From the NCBI GenBank assembly GCA_964035575.1, contig OZ037859.1, positions 124,001 through 188,000 of the forward strand: a stretch of 64,000 bases of DNA, given 5' to 3'. Origin of the DNA: Rhynchopus sp. YZ270_cl-10 (taxonomy: Eukaryota; Euglenozoa; Diplonemea; Diplonemida; Diplonemidae). A program made the translations under genes and the position numbers. Position 1 is the stretch's first letter. Each line of letters starts with the position of its first letter. Positions 43,564-53,146 of the stretch are shown piece after piece. Under the pieces are notes generated by a model that was not told the origin of the DNA, made no database searches, and saw only the letters and a program-made list of their open reading frames with translations.

Positions 43564-44787
43564 CTACAGGGCACTGTGCTTGAAGGTGTTGTCTGGCGTC
43601 CAGCACTTCTTCTCCTGCGCCCACACACCACCCGACGTGGTCAGCTTCTCCCACGCAGCTGCAAAGGCAGCCTCCAGCTTGGGCAGGTCTGTTGCGTACT
43701 CCTTCACGATCCCTGCGTACACTTTGTCGTAGACCAAGGCCACGTCGGTTGTCATCATCATCAGGTCCGGCTTCTCGGGGATGCGCCACTGGTACTTCCC
43801 TCCAGGCCCCTTTGCCGTCGTGTAGTTCTTCCCCCATGTGTTCAGCAGGTTGAAGTACTCATTGTCCCATTTGAAGGGGTCGGTTGTCCAGGGACCCTCA
43901 ATGCCGCTGGTGAAGGTGTCGGTAGCCTTGCCAGATCCACAGGCACCAGGCCAGGGCTCGTGTGGCTGGTCCTTCGGAGAGGGGCCGGCACCCGAGGGGC
44001 ATGCACCGTGTGAACGCCCGAAGGCGTGGCCACCACCAATGAGTGCAACAGTCTCAGTGTCGTTCATCCCCATGCGGCTGAACACATCACGGATCTGCAC
44101 AGCGCTGATGGCAGGGTCGGGGACACCCATGAAGCCCTCGGGGTTGACGTAGATGAGACCCACAGTCGAGGTTCCAAGGGGTGCCTTGCAGTCTCCCTGG
44201 ATGGGGCAGGCCGGCTGCTCAGGGCCAGGTCCGAGAGGTGCGCTTTTGCTGCCGTTTGCGTCGTCCACACGCCCGACGCAGATCTCGTTGATAGGCCCAC
44301 CCATGTGCAGGATGGAGCTGGTCCCTGCAAGGATGAAGAGGTCCCCCCAGCTGAGGGCGTCGCCGTACTTCTGCTTGATGGGCCAGAGGAGGGCGCGGGC
44401 CTTGTCGAGGTTGGTGTTATCGTCCCAGCTGTTTTCTGGTTGAAAGCGTTGGCGGCCACCACTGCAGCCACCTCTGCCGTCGGTGTTGCGGTACGACCCA
44501 GAGCAGTGCCATGAGAGGCGTGTGAACAGCCCACCATAGGAGGTGCCCACAGCAGAGGTGCTGGAGGAGTCTGCAGGCCAGCACTCTTGCGTCTTTGTCA
44601 GCATGTGCACAATGTCCGCCACGACGGCCTGGATGTTAAGTCCCTTAAGTGCGGCATTGTAGTCCTGCAGTGTTGGAATCTCCGCCTCGTCTGAGATGGG
44701 TGTTCCGAACAGCTCGCCTGGGCATTGCTTGGCAGCAGCGGGGCACGCTACTGCGAACAGAAGCAGGGCGGCTTTGGTTGCCATCAT
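43564..44787 (-). CDS. secreted class I heme peroxidase, KatG-like single domain
   Basis: Hydrogen peroxide-consuming heme enzyme. 407 residues, one exon, with signal peptide MMATKAALLLFAVACPAAAK. Closest pattern is the N-terminal, catalytic half of catalase-peroxidase. The distal site is RLSWH (R90, W93, H94), then DGRGGCSGGRQRF; the proximal His is H254 in LIGGGHAFGRSHGA, with the proximal Asp in MMTTD. W93, Y213 (LIYVNPEG) and M239 (SRMGMND, 15 residues before H254) occupy the positions of the Trp-Tyr-Met crosslink that gives KatG its catalase activity. The usual C-terminal second half is absent and extra cysteines are present, fitting oxidative folding outside the cytosol. Catalase activity is predicted by analogy only. 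Confidence 0.92.
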   Translation of the reverse strand: MMATKAALLLFAVACPAAAKQCPGELFGTPISDEAEIPTLQDYNAALKGLNIQAVVADIVHMLTKTQECWPADSSSTSAVGTSYGGLFTRLSWHCSGSYRNTDGRGGCSGGRQRFQPENSWDDNTNLDKARALLWPIKQKYGDALSWGDLFILAGTSSILHMGGPINEICVGRVDDANGSKSAPLGPGPEQPACPIQGDCKAPLGTSTVGLIYVNPEGFMGVPDPAISAVQIRDVFSRMGMNDTETVALIGGGHAFGRSHGACPSGAGPSPKDQPHEPWPGACGSGKATDTFTSGIEGPWTTDPFKWDNEYFNLLNTWGKNYTTAKGPGGKYQWRIPEKPDLMMMTTDVALVYDKVYAGIVKEYATDLPKLEAAFAAAWEKLTTSGGVWAQEKKCWTPDNTFKHSAL

Positions 44788-46095
44788 TGTGATATTTCAC
44801 GTGTATGATTCTGTTATTGGTGGTGTCGATGTTTTCTCCCCATTTCTCTTCTCGACCACGGAATTATATACCCCAGACAGGGTTTAACTTGCGGAGGGGC
44901 AGGGACGTTTACCTCCCTGAGCACAAAACAGATTAGTCCCGCATACCCCTCCGACCAACGGGGAGGAAATACAGACAGCACATTTCATCCTTAGTCAGAC
45001 CCCAAGAAAAATGCTGAAAACAAATTCATTTTTTTTTTTGAAGCGATTTCGTTTCCAATGCACATTTTTGAGAAGAGACCCTCACGGGGTGAGAGAGAGG
45101 GAGAGAAAATAGGGGAGATCTCCCATAGACTGTGCACGACACAAGAAAACATGGGGGAGAGAAAAAGGTTGAACCCTGCCTATGTCACGCAAGGGAACAA
45201 TACTCATGTGTTTTGAACAAAGCATTGTAGGTTCTTAGCAAAAAAAACCCCCTCCCTTCCCTCCCTCCAGACGCACAAAGAAGAAGATAAATGCAAAATA
45301 GCGACACTCCTTTTGAAAAGAAAAAAATAGGCAACAAACAATGTAGCCTTGGATAGCTCCGCGCATTTGAAAACTTTGCCTCAAAAGCAAAAAAGAGGGC
45401 TTGCGAAATCACTACACGCAATTTTTTTTTTTGGTTTCATACACAAAAGAGTATGCATATTTAGCCTTTTTTGAGGTGACTCAAAAAAATGGCCGGACAG
45501 AGATTAAGAACACACAAAACCCTGACCCACATCCCCATATCTTCCTCTTTTCTTTTTTTTTTTTTTTTTGAAAAATTGAAGAATAAAAAAAAATGTAAAA
45601 TAAATGTGCCCCTCGTGACACACAATAAACAGAAACATTTCGTTGCACATATTTTTTTGCAGCACTTTCTATATTATTTTCTCTTGAAAGAACTCAATGC
45701 GCAAAACAGGAGGGAATATCCCCCCCCCCAAAAAAAAGAAAAGTTTTGTAAGATGATCCTAAGCCTCTCGTGCTTAGTCACCTTGCCAAAAAAAAGTGAG
45801 GGGTGGTCTCTATATCTGCTTTCGTCCCCCTTCCCCCCCTTCCCCCTTTCCCCCCCTTTTTTTAAAAAAAAATTTTGTCATTCACACAACACCGCGACAT
45901 AAAGCGGGCGACGATTTTTCAGTTCCCAGATTTCCCGTAGACGGGCGGGCTGACCCAACGACAAAAAGAAAAGATTTTTTTTTGTAACCTCTCGTCTCAT
46001 ATTTTGTGACAACGTTTCTGTCACACCATCTATAAGTGTTGAAAGAGCCCTCTCTCTCCCCCATCCCCTTCCCCGCTAATCACCCAAAAAAAAAA
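44788..46095. other. spacer with a well-preserved stem-loop repeat
   Basis: AT-rich with long A, T and C runs; includes the stem-loop at 45741-45787. No gene is seen. Confidence 0.6.
45741..45787. repeat. stem-loop repeat, best-preserved AAGATGA copy
   Basis: TTTGTAAGATGATCCTAAGC, loop CTCTCGT, GCTTAGTCACCTTGCC. The arms pair over about 15 bases with small bulges. On the transcribed (minus) strand the hairpin is followed within a few bases by a T-run. Other copies: 7933, 7991, 8256, 14275, 14504 and a partial one at 59336-59360. Confidence 0.8.
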
Positions 46096-47617
46096 TTAAC
46101 CTGGTTTTGTCTTTTGCTCAGCATAGGTATGGTTTGGTGGCATAGAGAGCTTGGCTACACCGTTTTGCCACCAGAGCTTCGGGTCTATGTCATTTTCCTT
46201 TGTGAACTCACGCCATTTCGAATCGTAGGGCCCTTTCTGTGGACCGTAGGTAGTGCACCATGAGTCTTGGAAGGTCTGTCTGAACATATACACCGGGTTC
46301 AGCCGTGCAAACTTCCAGTACTGCCAAAGAGACCTTGTCGTGCCAAGCCCGTACTTTGGTAAGTCCGCAGTGTACGCTTCATCGGTGGTATCCAAGGGTA
46401 TAATACGCGTCTTCCCCAAAGACTCCTTAGTAGTAATACCAAGAATGTGCTGAATGCGTTTATGTGCAATTGCCTGCATATGTCCCACCTTGGACCCGTG
46501 TGTCTCCATACGGGGTCCCTTTCTGTTGTACCGGTGATACAGCACGTTCACTCCAGGTGAGTACAGGTCATAGCCATGTGTCCAAAGACGGATTCCAATC
46601 ATAAACTCCTCGCCAAAGAAGAGGTACGGCAGGTGAGGGTCAAAGGGGACGTCGATGACCTGAGGGGTGGGGGGTGAGGGGTGAGGGAGGTTGTGGGTAT
46701 GGTATGTAGTGAGGAACCTAAAATTAGATATTTGGACCAAATTGGTATGTTTGGTTTTGAAGCCAGGTGAATGATTTTGGCTATAATAGATGCAGTGTTT
46801 TTTGGCATACCATGGACCCAGGACCGAAGACAAGCCCGGCCCCGATGTACGGCTGCGGCTTGGGGTAGTCGCTTTCTCTAAAAGTGTTCGCCCAGTATGG
46901 GCCTGGGAAGCCTGCGGTCCAGCCGTCCCCGTTGGTGCCCAGGGCACAGAGGTAGGCGACGCCTGGCTCTTCGAGGTTTTCGTCCTTCGGGTTGATGCCC
47001 ATGGGGTAGGTGGAGAGGACGGACTTCATTTTGCCTGTCTTTGCGTGCTCCTTGAGGATGATGTCGTCCCAGCCTTTCCTGAAGCGGTTGTGACTGTCGA
47101 TCATCATGAAGTAGTCTTCGCCACGGTACAGCAGCGATGCAAGGTAGCGTGCGTACGTTGGGCCCTTAGAGTGCTTTGCGTTGAAGGTACGCTGCAGGAT
47201 GTTGTCTGTCGGGCACCATGCATTCAGACCACATGCGTCGTCCCAGGAGCCAGGTTGGATGCACAACTCATTGTGCTGGTCCGGGTCCATCTGACACACC
47301 AAGCCAACGTGGACGCGTTCAGGGGAGTTCGCACGCTCAAATAAACTATGAAGTGTTGCGTTCGTTTCCACGTCGCGGAATGCAGCAATGTTCACAAAGA
47401 TGGTGGGCAGCCCGTTGCTGTGTGGTTTGTACACGGAGGGGACCTGGCGGTCGTTGATGATTTCACCCAAGTTGTCGTTGCCAGACCAACGCTTCTTCTT
47501 GCCGTCGCGGTCGTTTGGTCCTCGCCCGGTGGTGCGCCAAAACATCATCACCATCTGCCAGAGACCGAACACCGCGATCATCGCCACAAACGCAAACTTC
47601 ATGCGAAGCGATGCCAT
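46096..47617 (-). CDS. GT60-family GlcNAc-transferase, type II membrane protein
   Basis: Transfers GlcNAc from UDP-GlcNAc to protein. Exons 46811-47617 and 46096-46659 give 456 residues; the 151-nt intron reads GTATGC...CCCTCAG. One N-terminal signal-anchor (FAFVAMIAVFGLWQMVMMFW) predicts Golgi/ER residence. IFVNIAAFRDVETNATLHSL opens the catalytic domain, DYFMMIDSHNRF contains the DxD-equivalent region (MIDSH), and LFFGEEFMIGIRLWTHGYDL is the C-terminal acceptor block of the family. GT60 includes the Dictyostelium Skp1 GlcNAc-transferase and the trypanosome mucin-type alpha-GlcNAc-transferases. A membrane-anchored copy here fits O-glycosylation of surface proteins in a euglenozoan (inference). 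Confidence 0.9.
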
Positions 47618-48523
47618 TTTAATAGGGAAACAACAGAGCGAAAAGACCCTGCCCTCAAAGTGAAGAGGGTTGGGGTGGTGTTGCTTCCTGGGTGGAATAT
47701 GAAAGGGGGCTGGGGGGGGGGGGGTATTTTAGTTTACCTTTGTGAGCTTTGCAGCATGCGCGCGCAGTAGAAAAAAAAACTACAGAACAGCTACGAGGAC
47801 ACGGACGACCTTGTTGCGAACAGCAAATCCGTCCGGCCCCGGCTGGTGGTTTGCATCGTTAAAAAAATGAATGTGCAGCCTCCTGTAGAAGCAAACACGC
47901 CACGTGATAATCTTACACGGATATTTACACTGTGAATGTGGATGTCATATCAGCGCACGCAGTGCGAGATAGACACATTATAAGATATTGACAAATACTA
48001 CTACGTCACCGTAAAGCACAGCAACGGAAGCTGCAAAAAAACCCCAATTTTTGCGGGTGGGAACAAACGGAGAAAGAACGGAGGAGGAATGTGGGAGCGT
48101 AATGGGGTAATTTCTAAATACTTTGCGGGGAGGGTGGAGACGCAAAGAGGGGGGGGGGAACGAAGGAAACATGGGAGAGAAAAAACAATAACAGCTACAA
48201 GAGAGAGAAGAACAAGGCAAAAAAATACCCCCTGAACAAAAGCATACAGTTACAAAAAAGAAAGGGGAATGAATGCATCCTTAGGAGGGAATGGCATACA
48301 TCTAAAAGAGGGAGGGAAAAAGAAGAACACTTGAAAGGTGAATGTGCCTCTCGTGCACACACTCTGAGCCTCTCTACCTTCAAGGAAAATCCATGAGCGA
48401 TGAAATACATTGCGGGCAAACCTGTAGAAATATTCTGCCAAAAAAACACGCCCAGCCTTCTGCAGGTATGCGAAAAAACACTCTTCGCCCAGAACCACTG
48501 GGCTGCCCTGGTTTTCAAAATAT
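47618..48523. other. spacer, no gene seen
   Basis: Holds a repeat with CTCTCGTG at 48327-48366; otherwise simple sequence. Confidence 0.5.
48327..48366. repeat. small stem-loop with CTCTCGT loop
   Basis: ACTTGAAAGGTGAATGTGC, loop CTCTCGT, GCACAC. The stem GTGC/GCAC shares loop and orientation with 45741, 55134 and 57961 but not the stem sequence. Confidence 0.6.
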
Positions 48524-50263
48524 TTATGACAAGCGAGGGCTGAAACGGACGGGGCTGATGCTACGGCAGGTGTTGTGTGTCGGGCTGCCTACAGTAACGT
48601 GACGAAGAAGGCGGGTGTCGACTATGGCCTGTATCTCCTTCGGCGAGAGGGGGCCAGGCTGGACTGGTGTGTTGTCGTTGGGGCGGTGGCTCCACACGGG
48701 CAGGTCTGGTGGGGCGATGAGGTCGCTCTCTGTGAGCTGTGGGTGCGTGAGGTCGCACTTCTGCACAACCACCACGCTCTGCTGCGCTTCCTTCGTCCCC
48801 AGCAGGTTCTTGAGAACGTGGCGCGTCTCCTTCAGCTTCATCTCCGCTTCCCGCCGCATCTCCAGCCCCTTGTCCACACCACTAATAATCGCCTGCTGCG
48901 CCTTCTCCAACTGCTCCTGCAACGATCCAATCAATTTGTCCTTCTCCCCAATCTGCCGCAGGCTCGCAGCATCACCACCACCATGCCCACTTTGCAGCTG
49001 CAGGCTTGTCAGCTTGCGTTTGAGGGCGTCGTTTTCGTTCTTGATTCCGTCAAGGTCGATGGTAATGGATTGTGTGCTCTTGCGTTTGCCCTTTGCGTTT
49101 TTGCGCTTTTTCTTGGTCATGGCGACTGCTTCGGCGGAGCTGATGCCGAAGACCTCCTTTTCCTTTTCCTCTGCGTCGTCTTTGACTTTGGTAAGGAGCT
49201 TGCGGAGGGCGTCTGCGAGACGTTCGTCGAGGACTGCGATCTTGACCATGAAGTCGTCCATGACGGTGCGGAGGTGTTGGATCTCTTCGTTGCGCAGCTC
49301 CAGCGCACGCTCGAGCGTCCAGATCTGGGAGTACAGCAGCTCGGGGTCCTCGAAGCCGGCCACCTGCTCCTTCAGCTCTGCTGCGTACGCATCGCTCTGC
49401 GCTGCCTTGCTGCGTGCCTCCTGTGCTTCCTCCCTCAGCCCTGCGACCTCCGCCCGCAGTGTCTCCACCTCACCCCGCAGCGCGCCGTTCTCCTCCTCCA
49501 ACACATGCTCACGGTTGTTGGCTGCCTTCCCTTGCTTCTTGCGTGCTGTCTTCAGGTCCGCCTCTAGGCGCGCAATCTGCGACTTCATTCCGGGACATCT
49601 GGTGCACGCAGCAGACGCAATCGCCTGCGGCAGCTCTGCAATCGGAGGTGTCATTGGGAAGGACGCTGGAGGCGCCAAAAACGATTCTGCGGCAGGCGTC
49701 GCAGTGTGCGAGACACGCCCCGTAGTGGACGCCTTTGCACTGAGGTTGGACATCACGGAGTTGACACGGCTGCGGTTCGATGCGGCCTCGATTTTGATCG
49801 ACGACATCTTGGACACATGGGATGGTGGGTTAACCGGCGTCGCATGGCTGCTTGCTGCTGCCTCCGAGGGCGGCTGGATGGACGGCTGCTGTGGGGTCAC
49901 CGGGGGGAACGCACTGACAGACTTCCTGCTCTCGGGGACAGAGATGCGGGAGGACTTCCGTTCGTTCGTCTGCAGTGGTGTTGTCGGCCCCACGGAGGAC
50001 GGGGCTTTGGAAGGTGCCTTCGGGGTTGTGGCCTTCGGTGTCATATGCATGTTGGCCGAGGACGCCTTGCGTGACGGTGGTGCCGCCTGCGCTGTCTCGA
50101 ACTCCTGCACTGCGGCCAACCGCTCTGCCCAGCTCATCCCTGTCCATGCGTCGCGCCCCTTCGACAGTGCTGCCTTGCTGACCAAGTCCTGGTCGAGGTC
50201 AAGCATTGCAGCCTTTGCAGGATCCTCATTGCCCTGCGAAGCCTGCGACATGTCATCCGACAT
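48524..50263 (-). CDS. coiled-coil protein, unknown
   Basis: 579 residues, one exon. The N-terminal 230 residues are Ser/Pro/Ala-rich and probably disordered. From about 250 a long coiled coil begins (RLEADLKTARKKQ..., then EENGALRGEVETLRAEVAGL), interrupted by a basic patch TKKKRKNAKGKRKSTQS that could be a nuclear or microtubule-binding signal. A second coil follows (EKDKLIGSLQEQLEKAQQAI). A C-x2-C pair (CTRCPG, about 240) is isolated. The layout suggests a cytoskeletal or flagellar structural protein, but no family is recognised. A TTCCAG site lies 33 nt before the start, followed by a pyrimidine-rich leader. Confidence 0.75.
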   Translation of the reverse strand: MSDDMSQASQGNEDPAKAAMLDLDQDLVSKAALSKGRDAWTGMSWAERLAAVQEFETAQAAPPSRKASSANMHMTPKATTPKAPSKAPSSVGPTTPLQTNERKSSRISVPESRKSVSAFPPVTPQQPSIQPPSEAAASSHATPVNPPSHVSKMSSIKIEAASNRSRVNSVMSNLSAKASTTGRVSHTATPAAESFLAPPASFPMTPPIAELPQAIASAACTRCPGMKSQIARLEADLKTARKKQGKAANNREHVLEEENGALRGEVETLRAEVAGLREEAQEARSKAAQSDAYAAELKEQVAGFEDPELLYSQIWTLERALELRNEEIQHLRTVMDDFMVKIAVLDERLADALRKLLTKVKDDAEEKEKEVFGISSAEAVAMTKKKRKNAKGKRKSTQSITIDLDGIKNENDALKRKLTSLQLQSGHGGGDAASLRQIGEKDKLIGSLQEQLEKAQQAIISGVDKGLEMRREAEMKLKETRHVLKNLLGTKEAQQSVVVVQKCDLTHPQLTESDLIAPPDLPVWSHRPNDNTPVQPGPLSPKEIQAIVDTRLLRHVTVGSPTHNTCRSISPVRFSPRLS

Positions 50264-50664
50264 AATAAGGGAAAGGGAAAGAGGAAAGGTTGCTGGAAGT
50301 GGAGGTGAGGGGATTGCGGGTGAGGGGTGGCATGCAAAAAGGCAGGGTCCTAGCTCAGTAGAACGGAAAAGGTGGCCCACCTTTTCCGTTCTTTTCTTTT
50401 TTTTTTTTTTTTTTTTTTTTGGGTTTTTTTTACACGGTGCAAAAAACCGGTTGGCCAAGGAGGTCCTCAGTGTCGTCAGCCAGTCCCCTTTGCTGTTAAA
50501 AACAGCGACTTGGCGTGGTCAATTTTTCCGCGCGAACAGGGATTACGCTCCACGTGTGGAACGTATGGAAATCCATACGTGAATTGTTTTTGAAAAGGTG
50601 GAATCCATACGTGTCCATACGTGTCCATACGTAGGTAATTTGGGTTTTGGATTGGGGCTGGGGT

Positions 50665-50710
50665 GGGGTAGGTGAGGAGTGGGGCTCCGCCCCCACCTCT
50701 CACCTACCCC
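50665..50710. repeat. 20-bp-arm hairpin inside the TIR element
   Basis: GGGGTAGGTGAGGAGTGGGG and CCCCACCTCTCACCTACCCC are inverted around CTCCGC with one mismatch. Confidence 0.85.
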
Positions 50711-50757
50711 CTACAGAATTCTATTTGTAGGAGACAATTTTCTATTTTACCGGAAAA

Positions 50758-51035
50758 GGAGCATGCAGCATGGCGAAAGAAAAAAGTAGCGTACCGTGCG
50801 CCTGCGGCGCTAGATTGCAATACACCCTTCCCATGACATAATAGGCTATTTTAAGCGCAATTTTTAGAAATGTTGCGTACCGTGGCTTCGCCAGAAACTT
50901 TCGTTTTAGCAAAATATGGAAGTAAAGTTTACGGAACTGGACCATAGTTACCAACGAAAGTGCCATTTTATGTCAAGATTTTTTAAAAATGTTGCGTACC
51001 GTGGCTTCGCCAGGAACATTTGGATGCCATGACTG
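50758..51035. repeat. about 300-bp dispersed repeat, copy B
   Basis: Matches 31118-31415 from GGAGCATGCAGCATGG to CCATGACT, including all three GTWGCGTACCGTG hairpin units. Short in-frame similarity between the two copies on the minus strand is explained by the DNA repeat. Confidence 0.8.
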
Positions 51036-51504
51036 ATGATTTCTCCAGTTCTTCGAACTTTCACAACTTTCACACCCTTCTCAACCAACTTTGCCAGGGA
51101 GAGCGCGCGCGAAGCGCGCGCGGTTTTTAATTGTTTTTGCTTAGAATTGTACGTGTTGAAAATCCATACGTACTTTTTTTATTTTTGGGGGAGCTGCGTA
51201 ATCCCTGCGCGCGAAGCGCGAAAAAAATTTTTTTGAGCCACCTTTTCCGTTTCTTTTTTTTTTCTTCTGAGCTAGAACCCTGAAAAAGGGTGTGCTTTTT
51301 TTTTTTTTTTGTAGGGTTTCTTGTGCAAGGCGACCCGGGGAAAAGAATGAAAAAGATTGAAAGATGAAATATGCCTCTCAACACATTGAAGAGGAAGGGG
51401 CACTTTGAAGGGGGAAAAAATGTGTTGGAAATAGTGCAAAATCTGCCCACCTGCAAAAAGACTCTACACCTATATGTTCTATTTTCTTCTATTGTCAATG
51501 AAGA

Positions 51505-51560
51505 GAAGTGTTCAAAGCGCAAACACCTCACCGGGTACACCAGGCGGATGCAGGTAGCTG
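51505..51560. repeat. dispersed GCCTC repeat copy
   Basis: AAGTGTTCAAAGCGCAAACA, CCTCACCGGGTACACCAG and GCGGATGCAGG align with the copy at 14581. Confidence 0.65.
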
Positions 51561-52127
51561 ATTTCTCCGCAGGGTTATCTCCCCCTCAACTCATGCAATG
51601 CCAGCAGAGGGTTTGAAGCTTGCTAAACTCTCTTTCGCGGTCTGTCAAAGGGGGTTGTTGCTCTCTTCTGTCAACATCACGTAGACACAACGTGTCGACA
51701 CTTTTGCAGCTCAAGAAGGACAGCACATTGTCCTTGGTTGCGGATGCCCAGGGTGTGGCTGGGAGGGCAGTTGGGGTGTGTTCCGTTGCTTCCCATTCCA
51801 CCTATTGGGGGAAATTGTATACGCTGCTGGAGGTGCTTTTGCTCATGAGGGTGTGGTGGTTGTTGATGTTGATTTTGTGGCTGGTTTTTTGCTGCTGTGG
51901 TAACTGCTGATATTATTGGAGTTGCTTTCAGCAGCTGGCAACGCAGCTGCCCAGTCTGTTGCGTCATCCTACCTCCATTTTCGATCGGTTAACGTCTGAA
52001 CATAACTGCATGCAGTTATTTTTCTCCTCCTCCTCCCTCCTCGCTCTAAAAGCACCATTTCCTGGAACCGCTTTTTGAGGTGTGGACTACAAAAAAAAGT
52101 GTGCACGGCACAAAACTCTTTTTTGCA

Positions 52128-52987
52128 TCACCTAAGAAGCGACATGACCTCCATGATAGTGTTGTCAGCTTTGCATCCTTCCACAAACTCTTCCAACGAA
52201 AGCTTGCGGTCTTGGTCCAGGTCCATCTTATCGAAAATACACTTCACACGCTTTTCCGGTGTGTTCTGGTCCGTTGGCATCTGCTGCGCCAGCTCCACCG
52301 CCTCGACCATCTTAAATATCGACTGAAACACCGTCAGCATCTCATGATGGTCTATAAACCCATCCCCATCACGGTCATAAAAATCGAACGTCCATCGCAG
52401 TTTTTCTTCAGGAGTGCCTCTCGTCCCAATCGCCATGTGGTCAATAAAGCTGTCAAATGAAATGTCATCCGCGCCACCACTAATCTTCTTAAAGAGGTAC
52501 TGCCACAGCGACTCATCTCCTCCATGTGCCTCCAGGTTCTGGGAAATGAACACATCCTTCGGCATGCCATCGGGGTACTCCTCCACAGGGTAGTTCTCGT
52601 GGAAGACGGTGTACCTGAGATAAGAGGGGATTGGATGTGTAAAAATGGGGGAAATTGCAGAAAGTTTCATTTTTCTGGTACTTTTCAGGTTAAAAATTTC
52701 CAAAAAAAAAAACGCTGGAAAAAAAGGAAGGTGGATAAGAGGGATTTGGTGGTGTAAAAATGGGGGTACAATACCATTCTTCTATCTCGTTCGAGCTGAA
52801 CTTTTTTTTCATTCGTTTTTCCAGCTCAGCTAGCCGGTCCTGTGGAGGGAGAGGTTGGTGATACGATAGGGGAAAACACACAGGGGATGAAAAAAGTGTT
52901 GTCAAACCAAAAAAATGGTAGATTCTCTCTGAAAACACAGGGGAGAGGGGATGATACCTTGTCTATCCGTGTGCCAATATTCCCCAT
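52128..52987 (-). CDS. myristoylated neuronal-calcium-sensor-like EF-hand protein
   Basis: Calcium switch protein of the NCS/recoverin type, 193 residues. Exons 52958-52987 (30 nt), 52775-52839 and 52128-52614. The first two exons supply MGNIGTRIDK, an N-myristoylation signal, and DRLAELEKRMKKKFSSNEIE leading to the EEWYTVFHENYP block. The split Trp codon (TG|G) confirms the second junction. EF3 (DRDGDGFIDHHE) and EF4 (DLDQDRKLSLEE) have good calcium loops; EF1 and EF2 have lost theirs. SRGT-DEKLRW and NTPEKRV of NCS-1 are conserved as TRGTPEEKLRW and NTPEKRV. Its two donors (GTATCA, GTATTG) deviate from the window's usual GTATG. Likely a membrane-attached calcium sensor. Confidence 0.92.
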
Positions 52988-53146
52988 TGTTCCACCACCC
53001 TTCCCACTGAATGCCCTTTTTTTTGTCCTGGAGTGGTTGTAAAAGTTGGGGGAGGTAAGGGGAATTTTACAAAGCAAAAACTTTTGACAGCGATTCGTTT
53101 AAATGTCAAAAAACCCCACCCATCCCCATGGTTGGATCACCATTTA

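Larger units (their letters stand above)
50343..51282. mobile_element. 940-bp TIR element, hAT-like ends, TSD AAAAAGG
   Basis: Ends CAGGGTCCTAGCTCAG and CTGAGCTAGAACCCTG are inverted (15 of 16). Inverted similarity continues inward as CGGAAAAGGTGGC, CAGGGATTACGC and CGTATGGA blocks. AAAAAGG lies directly outside both ends (50336-50342 and 51283-51289). CAGGG ends are typical of hAT elements, whose duplication is normally 8 bp, so the assignment is tentative. The interior has several palindromes, repeats of ATCCATACGTGT and the shared 300-bp repeat. No transposase frame is seen. Confidence 0.82.
50264..52127. other. spacer dominated by a 940-bp TIR element
   Basis: The element at 50343-51282 fills half of it. 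A minus-strand open frame at 51677-51967 (Gln/Pro/His-rich) shows no similarity I can name and is not called. Confidence 0.6.

Noticed and set aside
51677-51967. Minus-strand Gln/Pro/His-rich frame of 96 codons
   Set aside because: No acceptor site, no similarity and a low-complexity composition; not enough for a call.
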